Shown here piece by piece: positions 40,987 through 50,385 of a DNA stretch of 64,000 nt; positions within the stretch are counted from its first letter, which is position 1, and every line of letters starts with the position of its first letter. The stretch is from an uncultured Methanobrevibacter sp. GTDB taxonomy: Archaea > Methanobacteriota > Methanobacteria > Methanobacteriales > Methanobacteriaceae. The stretch covers positions 3,223 through 67,222 of the forward strand of contig NZ_CACXNW010000020.1 in NCBI RefSeq assembly GCF_902769175.1, read 5' to 3'. The notes under the pieces are model-generated. The model ran no database searches. It had not been told where the DNA came from and was given only the letters and a program-made list of their open reading frames with translations. The position numbers and the translations under genes are program-made.

Positions 40987-41873
40987 TAGTATTATCCTTA
41001 TTTTAGTGGATTTTAATTGCAATATTCGGAAACGAAACAGGCAAATGCAAGTAGATTGTATCGTAATCCTTATTTTAGTGGATAACCCTTTGCAATAGAA
41101 GAAGTAAAAGGCAGTTATACAACTGTTAGAGAGTCGCAATCCTTATTTTAGTGGATAACCCTTTGCAATAAGAAACTGAACCAATAACAAAAGAAATATA
41201 CACGTCGCAATCCTTATTTTAGTGGATAACCATAACCCTTTGCAATATAACAATCATCATCAACGTTTACTTCCACCTGAGTCGCAATCCTTATTTTAGT
41301 GGATAACCCTTTGCAATAAAGAACATATTACATAGAGCAAAAAGGGAATAATGTCGCAATCCTTATTTTAGTGGATAACCCTTTGCAATAAGAAACTGAA
41401 CCAATAACAAAAGAAATATACACGTCGCAATCCTTATTTTAGTGGATAACCAAATGATGGATGTCATAATTTCAATGTCGCAATCCTTATTTTAGTGGAT
41501 AACCCTTTGCAATATGATATAATATGGTTTTGAAATTTAAGAACCGTAGTCGCAATCCTTATTTTAGTGGATAACCCTTTGCAATATTATACTCTCAATC
41601 AAACCAAAATATGTTGAAAAGTCGCAATCCTTATTTTAGTGGATAACCCTTTGCAATCTGAAAGAGAATTTCAAGATGATTGAAAAAGAATTGTCGCAAT
41701 CCTTATTTTAGTGGATAACCCTTTGCAATAAAAGGAGGCAAAAAAAATGATAATAAACATAAACAGTCACAATCCTTATTTTAGTGGATAACCCTTTGCA
41801 ATAATGACAAGAGTAATGATAAAAAATCCTGTAAACGTCGCAATCCTTATTTTAGTGGATAACCCTTTGCAAT
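40987..41873 (-). CRISPR. CRISPR array, 13 repeats, leader on the right
   Basis: A 37-base repeat starts GTCGCAATCC and ends ACCCTTTGCAAT. Copies are at 40987 (degenerate), 41060, 41133, 41204, 41281, 41353, 41424, 41477, 41549, 41621, 41693, 41766 and 41837. Spacers are mostly 34-36 bases. The copy at 41204 is 43 bases, with a tandem ATAACC insertion. The copy at 41424 is cut to 28 bases and followed by a 25-base segment. Spacers at 41170-41203 and 41390-41423 are identical. The degenerate left repeat and a conserved leader on the right show leftward transcription; the transcribed repeat begins ATTGCAAAGG. No cas operon is in the window. Confidence 0.97.
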
Positions 41874-42200
41874 AGCACCCAAATTTTTCTCTAAAAACAA
41901 AAATACTGGATAATATTGCAGGAATTTTAAGACCTAATTTGCAAACATAAAAATTAGGCATATATTTAAATATATTTGCAGAATTAAAATAAATACTTTA
42001 CTGATAAAATAAAAAATTAAAAACATTATAATAGTTATTTTAATTAATTTTATATAAAATAAATAAAAAATAACAAAAAATAATGTTTAAATACAAAATA
42101 ATAATTTTATAACAATTTTAAAAAATGAAAAATTTTATAAAAAATATAAAAAATTTTAAAAAAATAGGAGGTTTGCAAAATTCTAAAAAAAAATAAAATT
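41874..42200 (-). promoter_or_regulatory. CRISPR leader of the main array
   Basis: The segment resembles the leader at 37600-37940 in two blocks: near 41941-42001 (GCAAACATAAAAAT ... TTGCAGAATT ... AAATAAATACTTT) and near 42165-42190 (ATAGGAGGTTTGCAAAAT). TATA-like words read leftward lie in the first block. Its position after the last intact repeat marks it as the leader. Confidence 0.7.
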
Positions 42201-42718
42201 AAATAAAATATAATTAAATCACAATATTCTAAATAATTATTACCAATATCTTGAAAAACCAACATATTAAGATTTATTAGTTAAAAACTTAGCCATAAGT
42301 CTTCTTTTATACATAATAATGCCAAAATAAGACATTGATTTCTATTAAATTCAACCTTGTTATTCAGCTTATCCCAAATCTTTGCAATTGCCATACTGTG
42401 CTAACTTTTCATCTTATATTATCTGCTAAAAACTATTTTAAAGTTATGTGATAACAATATTTTTTTTGTCTTCCTTAAAACAATTGAGATAAAATCTATT
42501 TTTTTGAAGTGGAATGGAAAATTCAAGAACTACTCACATACCTTAAAATCCCATTTTAGGCATACATAATGAATTAATTCCATTGATAAGTCTAGAAATC
42601 AATCTAAGTTTGAAGTGATTCCTCAATTTTATCGTATAAACACATATATTTCTTCAGGTATGGTTACATTTAAACATAATCCAAAATTTCACGTTTTTGA
42701 TACTAACATAAAATCCAA
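42201..42718. other. Unassigned region, possible decayed gene
   Basis: About 500 bp with no intact frame. Base composition from about 42260 is less AT-biased than true spacers here. Short coding-like stretches occur on the minus strand (for example MAIAKIWDKLNNKVEFNRNQ near 42330-42390), suggesting remnants of an old gene, perhaps a transposase. No terminal repeats were found, so the identity remains open. Confidence 0.3.
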
Positions 42719-43033
42719 TTATAATTTATCATATTTTGTGGAAATTCCTTTTGCTTTTTCAATAGGATACTTTTTAGCTGTTTTTTCCATCTTATTTAAA
42801 ACTATTTCTTTAACATTAACATCTAATGCATCAGCCATTAAAAAACAGTAATTTAAAACATCAGCCAATTCATCTACAACTTCCTCTTTGTTGTATTCAT
42901 TATTCCATTGGAAGTGTTCTAATAATTCCGCAGCTTCAATAGAAATCGATTTTGCTAAGTTTTCTGGAGTATGAAATTGTTCCCAATCCCTCTCTGTTTG
43001 AAATTTGATTAATTCCTGCATTAATTCTTCCAT
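42719..43033 (-). CDS. MazG-like nucleotide pyrophosphohydrolase, intact motifs
   Basis: A 104-residue MazG-like protein: FQTERDWEQFHTPENLAKSI, SIEAAELLEHFQWNNEY, EEVVDELADVLNYCFLMADA and the tail YPIEKAKGISTKYDKL. The metal motif ExxE with a later ExxD is complete. AAGGAG precedes the ATG. It is about 75-80% identical by eye to the copy at 40563. It lies downstream of a broken GIY-YIG/DUF2075 gene on the same strand, so this cassette has the helicase first and MazG second, the reverse of the other. Confidence 0.88.
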   Translation of the reverse strand: MEELMQELIKFQTERDWEQFHTPENLAKSISIEAAELLEHFQWNNEYNKEEVVDELADVLNYCFLMADALDVNVKEIVLNKMEKTAKKYPIEKAKGISTKYDKL

Positions 43034-43223
43034 TTTAATTCTCCTTAAAAATATTAAATTTTTTCAGAACTTTTAAAATCCTTGATAAGATATTATCCTT
43101 TGTTATTAATATTTATTCTTAATTTTATTGATAATTTCCATATCTTTTCTAAATGTTTCTTAAAATACTTTCAATTTATTTCAATTCCAAAAAATCACCA
43201 TATTCATTGTCCGAGATATCATA

Positions 43224-44997
43224 TTACACAATTTCCAGAACATCTTCATATACTTTCTAAAACCTTCATTTTCCCAAAAACCTACACGAATACCATCGAT
43301 ATCTCTTTAAGAAGAACATAATACTGATTTAAGATGTAGAGTGTAAACTCATACTGGTTGTCAGGTATTTCCATCTCTTCAATCGAGAATTTATTATTAG
43401 TGTTGTTGTGAGTATCGGGTACTGCTTCAAGCTTACCCTCATCGTTTACCTTGATATCTGGACCAATCATGACACCAACCTTATTAAGGTCTATTCCCTG
43501 TACCGCAAATATGGAACCTATTTGATCTTCTGCATCATCATCTTTTATGTTTATCCAGTTCTCTTGAGTAGAGTTCCATCTCCTGTCAAATCCATCTTCG
43601 TGGAAATGTGTAATTGATGGATCTCTGCCGTGAGCGATAGCCCATATATCAACTGTATCGCAACAGAACATTCCTGATAAGACTCTATTGATATGCTCTG
43701 GATTAAAATTCCTATCGTCTTCTATCCAGTCAAATAACTGGCGCATTGGCTTACCATTAACATACCCAAAATATGCATCCAAATCATTATCTCTGAAAAC
43801 ATCACGATTAAATAAAGGATCATAATTGGTTAGTGCAGAACTTAAAAGTCCTGTATCCTTATACAAAAGGTATTTGATACCATTAACATAATCATCGGAA
43901 GTATATGACTTTCCCTTCGGCGCTTGTATTCTGAATTGTGTTTTCAAGAATCTCTTCTCATAATTCTTTGTTAAGTCTTTAAACATCTCCCTTGTAACAT
44001 TTGCGGGCCGTATTGCTTGAAGCACATCATACATAAGGATGACTTGTGTTCCAAGTTTTTTGATTATCTCAAGGTGTGATTCGCAATTTTCGTTTCCAGG
44101 TATCTTATATACGGCATTAAATGAAGGGGTGTTGCTTACCATATTTACGTGATAACTTATGTGACTCATCTACAATTATGACATCATACTTTTCATCATT
44201 GTTAATGAGCTTTGATGATGTAAGGACATTAAGGGAACTGCTGTTCATCCCATATATCCGGAATATCTCCTCAGCAGTCTTTTCCCAGTTTGGCTGAACC
44301 ACAACAGCTATCCGTGTTTGAGGTCGTTCTATGAGCATATTTGCGACAAGATGAGTCAAAAGGACAGTTTTACCAGTTCCAGCATCCCCATTGATGACAA
44401 AGTTTGTGGTAGGATTATTTATTATTTCATTAATGAGTAGGCCCTGTTCAGGAGTCAAAATTTTAATTGGACTATATTTTACAAGTGCTTGGGCTCTAAG
44501 TTCATCAAGAGTTGGAGTTTTAACCCAACCTTCATTATACAAAACCTCTTCCCAGAACGGCAATATTACTTCAGAAGCAACTTTTTCTTTGTCTGCATAA
44601 TCGTTGACACTGTTACCTCCAGTCATGTTCGTAACTTCAGCTGTATCAAATTCGATTGTGACTCTTCTTGATTTTGGATTATCTGCTTTAAAGTAAGTGA
44701 TCAACTGACTTTCTACATCATCTAATGCTGAACGGTTAAAGTATTGTGAAAATACTACTAAGACCTTATTAAAGCCTCCTGTGTTGAACTTTTCTTCATT
44801 TCCATTATAATGCTGCTTGTGACGTTCCGTAAAATGAGCTGTCTGACCAATATATATATCTTCTGTGTCTTTGTCCCTCGGTAGATATATATTGCATTCT
44901 GTGTCGAAAGGGCATTTCTTTCCACATCACGAAGATTTTCAACACCTATTAAATCTTTTCCATTTATATTCAAACGTACTACACTATATCTTGCCAT
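43224..44997 (-). pseudogene. GIY-YIG nuclease fused to DUF2075 helicase, multiply frameshifted
   Basis: Reconstructed across frames, the protein starts MARYSVVRLNINGKDL and continues into a GIY-YIG domain: AIYIYRGTKTQKIYI, then GQTAHFTERHKQHY in another frame. The DUF2075 helicase follows: NGDAGTGKTVLL, VIIVDESHKLSRKYG, FNAVYKIPG, FAVQGIDLNKVGVMIGPDI and LYILNQYYVLL. Shifts lie in a TA repeat near 44850, near 44140 in the segment after RKYG, in an A run near 43305 and near the end. The residual tail still encodes IDGIRVGFWENEGF. It pairs with the MazG-like gene at 42719. Several independent indels make it a true pseudogene. Confidence 0.83.
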
Positions 44998-45391
44998 TGA
45001 TATTGCCTCACTATTTGCAAATGTTATCCCTATGCATAATCTGATATATTATACAATTGATATTTCAACATCAATCACATTTTTTCATTGTCTTATTTCC
45101 AATCTGTAGACAATTTTAGTAAAAAAAGAAATAGGATTATGCTCTTTTCCACTTGTAGGAATCCGCTCTATCTACATTTATTTCAATTCCCTTTAACATT
45201 TTGGTTTACTATATTAAACTATATATAAAAAACTATTAAAATTTTTTGAAAATTGAATAATAATAATAAAATAAAATGGAATGAATAGAAAGCATTAAAT
45301 AAAATTGAAAATGAAAATATAATTTACAAAAAAAATTAATTTTAAATTAAAAATTAATAAAAAAACATACCAAATAAAGGAGAAAAAACAT
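44998..45391. other. Intergenic, no gene seen
   Basis: The gap separates the divergent GIY-YIG pseudogene and DUF4041 gene. It is AT-rich, with a loose TATA-like run before 45392 and no repeat or RNA gene that I can recognise. Confidence 0.45.
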
Positions 45392-46846
45392 ATGGAATTG
45401 AAAGAAAATCTTGGTTTAATTTTAATCATTTTAGGTTTACTGATTTGTCTAACAATGGTTGGTGCATGGATAGGAGTACCAATTGCAGCAATAGGAGTAT
45501 ACCTATTAAACAAGAAAGTCAAGCAACAAGAAGAGAGTGTATCTGAAGAGCTTCAAGCAAAGAAAGATGAAATAGAAAATATTGATGCAAAGCTCAAGCA
45601 AATGGAAAAAGACAAGGAAAAAGAGATTAATCAAAAATTAGCAGCCAAACAAAAAGAACTTGATGGCATTGATGAAACTTACAAAAGACTTGAAAAGTCT
45701 AAAAACAGTGAACTTGATTTGAAACTCAAAGACAAAAGAGATGAAATCAATAAGTTAGATCAAGAACTTAAGTCACTTCAAGAAGAGTTAGACCTTGCTA
45801 AAGATGAATCTGAAATGCAAGTATACGGATTATATGAACCTAAATATAATTTTGTTGATTCCATCTCATATAAAGAAAGATTGGATGCAGTCAGAAAACA
45901 ACAAAAACAAATGATTAAGGATAAAACTGCAGCTGTCGGAGCGACAGACTGGACAATTGATGGAAGCAAATCAAAAGGAAAAGCATTCATAAATGCAAAC
46001 ATTAAACAGATTCTACGAAGTTTCAACAACGAAACTGAAGTAATAATCAACAAGGTGAAACATTCTAATTTGGAAAGCAGTGAAAAGAGAATCCAAAAAT
46101 CATTCAACACATTGAATAATCTATACTCTAGAGAAAAAGTACATATCACTCAAGGATATTTAAACTTGAAATTAGATGAAATGTACCTTGCTTATGAATA
46201 CGAAGTTAAAAAACAAGAAGAAAAAGAAATTCTTGCAGAGGCTAGGGAAAGAGAAAGAGAAGAGAAAAAACTACAGAAAAAACTTGAAAAAGAAAAGAAC
46301 AAATTTAATAAAGAGAATGATAGAATCAATGATGAACTTGAGAAAGCAAAAGAAAAAATGCAAGCTGCTAATGATAAAGAGAAAGCAAAACTTGAAGCAG
46401 AAATAGCAAAATTCAAGGCTGCACTTGAAAAGAACAATGAGGAAATTGAAAAAATTGATGAATGGAGAGAAACACCTGGAGCATGATATGTATATATCAT
46501 TTCAAACATTGGTAGTTTTGGAGAAGAAGTTTTCAAGATTGGTGTTACACGGCGTGATGATCCTGAAGAAAGAATCAGAGAACTAAGCAATGCATCAGTA
46601 CCTTTCAAATATGATTCACATGTATTCATATTCAGCAAGGATGCATATACTCTAGAATCAAACCTGCATGAAAGATTTGATAAAAAGCGTGTTAATAAAA
46701 TAAATCGTAGAAAAGAATTCTTTAACATAACTATTGATGATGTCAAGAAGATTGTTGAAGAGAATAAGGCAAGTGTTCATATTTTCGTTGAAAAACCTGA
46801 AGCTGAAGAATACTATGACAGCCTTAAATTAGCTGAAATGCAGTAG
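45392..46846 (+). pseudogene. DUF4041 / T5orf172 (GIY-YIG-like) protein with in-frame TGA
   Basis: One 484-codon frame is interrupted only by TGA at 46484-46486. Residues 1-35 hold a hydrophobic segment (LGLILIILGLLICLTMVGAW), then a long coiled coil, then DUF4041 (YGLYEPKYNFVDSISYKERL, VGATDWTIDGSKSKGKAFIN). A second coiled coil ends at ETPGA. After the stop the same frame continues YVYIISNIGSFGEEVFKIGV, RRDDPEERIRELSNASVPF and NLHERFDKKRVN, the T5orf172 nuclease domain. The family usually has AGYVYIISN here, so the TGA is probably a GGA-to-TGA change. AAAGGAG precedes the ATG. The truncated 364-residue form may still be made. Confidence 0.87.
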
Positions 46847-46880
46847 TCAAATTATTTTGACTACTAAAACTTTTTTTATA
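46842..46880 (+). terminator. Hairpin with T tract after the DUF4041/T5orf172 gene
   Basis: AGTAGTCAAA-TTAT-TTTGACTACT (46842-46865) is a perfect 10-bp stem overlapping the stop codon. It is followed by AAAAC and a T7 run. It looks like a transcription terminator, and it separates the gene from the adhesin fragment. Confidence 0.7.
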
Positions 46881-46892
46881 ACTTTTTTTATT

Positions 46893-49224
46893 AATAGATC
46901 TAGATGGAACTCCAACATACTAACATATTGAAAACGGTCAGGTTGAATACTTCAATCAATTGGAAGAAGGCAGTTACAATGCACTTGTAGCATATTTAGG
47001 TGATGACAGATTCAATGCAAACAGCACAAACTTTAGCTTTGACATTAAGGACCGTGAATTGAAAAACACTTCAATAAGCGCTGAAGCAATTGTAAATGGA
47101 AACTATGTTGAAGTCACTGCAGAAGTGGATGAAGATGCTGAAGGATACATTGCATTTACCATCAATGGAACCACCTACAATATTGAACTATACTTTGGAA
47201 AGGCTGTATTCAACGGCTATTTCCCAGAAGGCAATTATGAAATGGAGGTTGAATATTTAGGTGATGAATGGTTTAACGGCAATTCAACTGCTGTCAATTT
47301 CACAATCAACAAAGCTGAACTTGAAAACACAACCATTGATATCATAAGCAACATCACTGATGATGAACTTGAATTGATCCTGCATCTTAACAGCAGAACA
47401 AATGGCTTTGTATCAATAGAGATTGATGATGATATAGATTATGTGAAGGTAAACAACGGTTTAGCTACATACAAAACAAGATTGGCATATGGAAACTATA
47501 CTGCAATCGTTAAATACTTAGGTGACGATAAATTCAACCCAGCTGAAGCAAAGATAGATGTAAGCATTCCAGATATAGTCTTGAAAGACCCTGAATTTGA
47601 GCTTCTTACAGAAGTTTCAGACAACATTTTGAAAGTCAATTTCAACATCAACCCTGAAGCAACTGGATTTATCCAATTGCACATCAATAATACTGTGGTT
47701 AACATTGGAATATCTGATGATCCGGATTTTGTTGGATATTATGCATATTTACCTAATGGAACCTACAATATAACTGCTATCTATTCAGGTGACAAGTATT
47801 TCAATTACACCACTAAAGAGAAAATCGTTGAAATAGTCCCTACTGAAAACACTACTGTATCTGCAAGTGCATCTGTAGATGGAAATATCGTAACAGTCAC
47901 TGCAGAACTAGGTTCTAAAGCAACTGGATTTGTTGAGTTTGAAATCGCTGGCAAAAAATACTATGCTCCAATAATCGACTCTAAGGCAAGTTTCACCAAC
48001 ACTTTTGATGCTGGAGTCTATTTAGTCAAAGTCACATACCTTGGAGATGAAAGATTCAATACTGCAAACACCAGCTGTAATTTCATCATAACCGAAGATA
48101 TTCCTGAATTGAAAAACACAACAATTGAAGCAGAGATTGATGTAGATGGAAATGATGTAACCATTACTGCTAAAGTAAATGAAACTGCAAACGGATTGAT
48201 TGCATTTGACATTGATGGAGAAATAATTTATCTTCCAGTAAACAATGGAGAAGCAGTTGGATGCTTTGTATTGCCAATTGGAAGCTATAATGTAAAAATA
48301 ACCTATATGGGTGACAGCCAATTCAATTCCGCTAAATTAAACAAGGAATTTGAAGTGACTGAAAACACCAAGGTTGAACCCATTATGGAATTTGTATTCA
48401 ACAAGAATGCAACAGGAAATATCACAACAACTGTCAATGGAGTAAACTACACTGCTGAGATTATTGATGGAGTGGCTAAAATGACAATCAGCAACTTAAA
48501 TGTCAGCGGCGATGAAATCAAGTTCAATTTCAATGATGTAAACATCAATGAGCTTATTAAGGTTCTTGTTGATGGCGTTGAATATGAAGTTCCTCTTACA
48601 AATGGAACTGCAAGCATTGAAACAAAGAGAACAGCTACAGTTATAGAGTATGAGGATATGGTTACAAAAACCATTGATACAAAGATAGATGGAAGAAATG
48701 GAGAATACTTCTATTTCACCCTTAAGGATGCAAATGGAAAGCCTATGGCAAACACTCCTATGCAAATAGGGTTCAATGGTGTAATCTATGATGAGGAAGA
48801 CGGCATAGTCACTGATGAAAACGGAACTGCAAGACTCCAAATCAATCTCGGTTATAAAGGGGTTTACACATTTGCAATCTGTTACTTAGGTGATGAAAAA
48901 TACAATGCAAGCTTTGCTGTAGCTAAGATTACTGTAAATGTTCAGACTCCTACTTTAACTGTTCCAAACAAATCCTATAAGGTAGCTGCCAAGATTAAAA
49001 CCCTTACTGCTACATTAAAGGATTCCTATGGAAAATTGATTCCGAATAAGATTGTTACCTTTACAGTAAACGGCAAAACCTATAAGGCAACTACCAATGC
49101 TAAGGGATTAGCTAGCGTTAAAGTAAGCTTGTCTGCTAAAAAGATATACAGTTTCACTGTAAAATATGCTGGAGACAGTACATATTCTGCAGTTAAAAAG
49201 ATAGCTAAAGTTGTTATAAAATAA
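46893..49224 (+). pseudogene. Adhesin-like Ig-repeat protein, 5'-truncated
   Basis: The coding sequence begins abruptly near 46893 (IDLDGTPTY), meets a TAA at about 46917, then continues open from HIENGQVEYF to 49224. It has no start with a ribosome site and no signal peptide. About eight Ig-like beta units of 80-100 residues are marked by YLGDxxFN-type motifs (YLGDDRFNANST, YLGDEWFNGN, YLGDERFNTANT, YAGDSTYSAVK). Such proteins in gut methanogens are secreted surface adhesins. Here the 5' part is lost, perhaps by recombination, so surface display is unlikely unless a partner supplies it. Confidence 0.8.
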
Positions 49225-49300
49225 AATTTAGACTTTTATAAGTCTTTATTTTATTTTTTTTATTTTTTTATTTTTTTGAGTTTGTAAAAAAGTTTAGACT

Positions 49301-49435
49301 TAAAATCATAATACTAATTTTTACTTATAAAGAAATCTAATAAAATCAAAATACTAATTTTTACATATAAAAAAGTCTAATAAAATCATAATACTAATTT
49401 TTACTTATTAAGAAGTCTAATAAAATCAAAATAAG
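49301..49435. repeat. Tandem repeat, 3.4 x 40 bp
   Basis: The 40-base unit TAAAATCATAATACTAATTT... recurs at 49301-49340, 49341-49380 and 49381-49420, plus a partial copy. It lies in the 423-base convergent gap between the adhesin fragment and the nuclease-like gene. The rest of the gap is AT-rich without genes. Confidence 0.88.
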
Positions 49436-49647
49436 CTATAAAAAGTACATCATCTTATTTTAACAAAAAGTCCCATTTTAATTTCAATAATTTTCATTTA
49501 AAGTTTTATTGCAATTATTTTAAAAAAAATAGCTTGTATTTTAATTATTAATATTAATTACTTTTTCATAATTTGATAAAATATAATTTTAAATATTATT
49601 TTCATTATTTAAAAAAAAGAAAGATAGGCAAATTAAGAAATAATATC

Positions 49648-50385
49648 TTAAATCCTATCCAAAAAGAACTTAAACTCATTATGATCCATTATTTCAACTA
49701 TTTCAAAGAGTCCTAAATCTCTTAATCTGTCAAAAGGCTTTCTTAAGATAAACCTATATGAGCCTACCCTATCTGCAGTAGGATTCCGCTTATCTGAAAT
49801 GGCTACAACAATATAAACCTTCTTCATATTAGATAGGAACTCCCTAATATCGATCATATCCTCTTTAGAAATATTGTTCTTAATGCAATAATCCTTATAG
49901 ACATTAGGCAAAGCCAAATCAAGTGTTTCAAATGGCTTCAATCTTAGCTTAAATGCAAGCTCATCCCCAGTATTATTGTAAATCCTCTTCAATCTATTAT
50001 AATACTTTTCCTTACATGGACTGTCATTGCTAATATAACGCAATACATTATTAAGCTCTTTTCTCTTGTTGTTCCAATCGATTATAACACCTTTGAACTC
50101 AATGAAATATAAAACTTTTCTCTTTTTATCCAAATATAAGGCATCACATGTAGATGGCAGGTTACAAACATTTATAATATCAGTAGTCCTACAAATATCG
50201 TCAAAGGAATACATCATGAAATCACTACTTACAAGAGGTTCCTTGTTTTTGCTTACACATTCCTGCTGTTTCCTTGAAGGACAATTCTTATCATGAGTCG
50301 GACATGGCATTGATATCTCTGAAACCGGCTGATAGTACTTATTGTATGATGATAGAAACTCATCAAACTTTTCAATATCGTTCAT
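49648..50385 (-). CDS. Nuclease-like partner of the AAA ATPase
   Basis: A 245-residue protein. The centre has TCDALYLDKKRKVLYFIEFKG, the D and ExK spacing of a PD-(D/E)XK nuclease core. An N-terminal cysteine cluster (CPTHDKNCPSRKQQEC) could bind metal. The end contains DRVGSYRFILRKPFDRLRDL. The ATG follows the ATPase gene immediately, and the ribosome site GGTGAT is inside the ATPase's last codons, so the two are translationally coupled. The pairing suggests an ATPase-nuclease defence module, but I cannot assign it to a named system. Confidence 0.65.
   Translation of the reverse strand: MNDIEKFDEFLSSYNKYYQPVSEISMPCPTHDKNCPSRKQQECVSKNKEPLVSSDFMMYSFDDICRTTDIINVCNLPSTCDALYLDKKRKVLYFIEFKGVIIDWNNKRKELNNVLRYISNDSPCKEKYYNRLKRIYNNTGDELAFKLRLKPFETLDLALPNVYKDYCIKNNISKEDMIDIREFLSNMKKVYIVVAISDKRNPTADRVGSYRFILRKPFDRLRDLGLFEIVEIMDHNEFKFFLDRI

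Noticed and set aside
40897-41139. Open frame across the left part of the CRISPR array
   Set aside because: The frame is made of repeat units and spacers, has no ribosome site and reads through the array. It is a by-product of the repeat.
46484-46486. In-frame TGA read as selenocysteine in the DUF4041/T5orf172 gene
   Set aside because: No cysteine is expected at this spot; relatives have glycine (AGYVYIISN). No selenocysteine insertion element was seen and this lineage is not known to me to use it. A GGA-to-TGA nonsense change is simpler.
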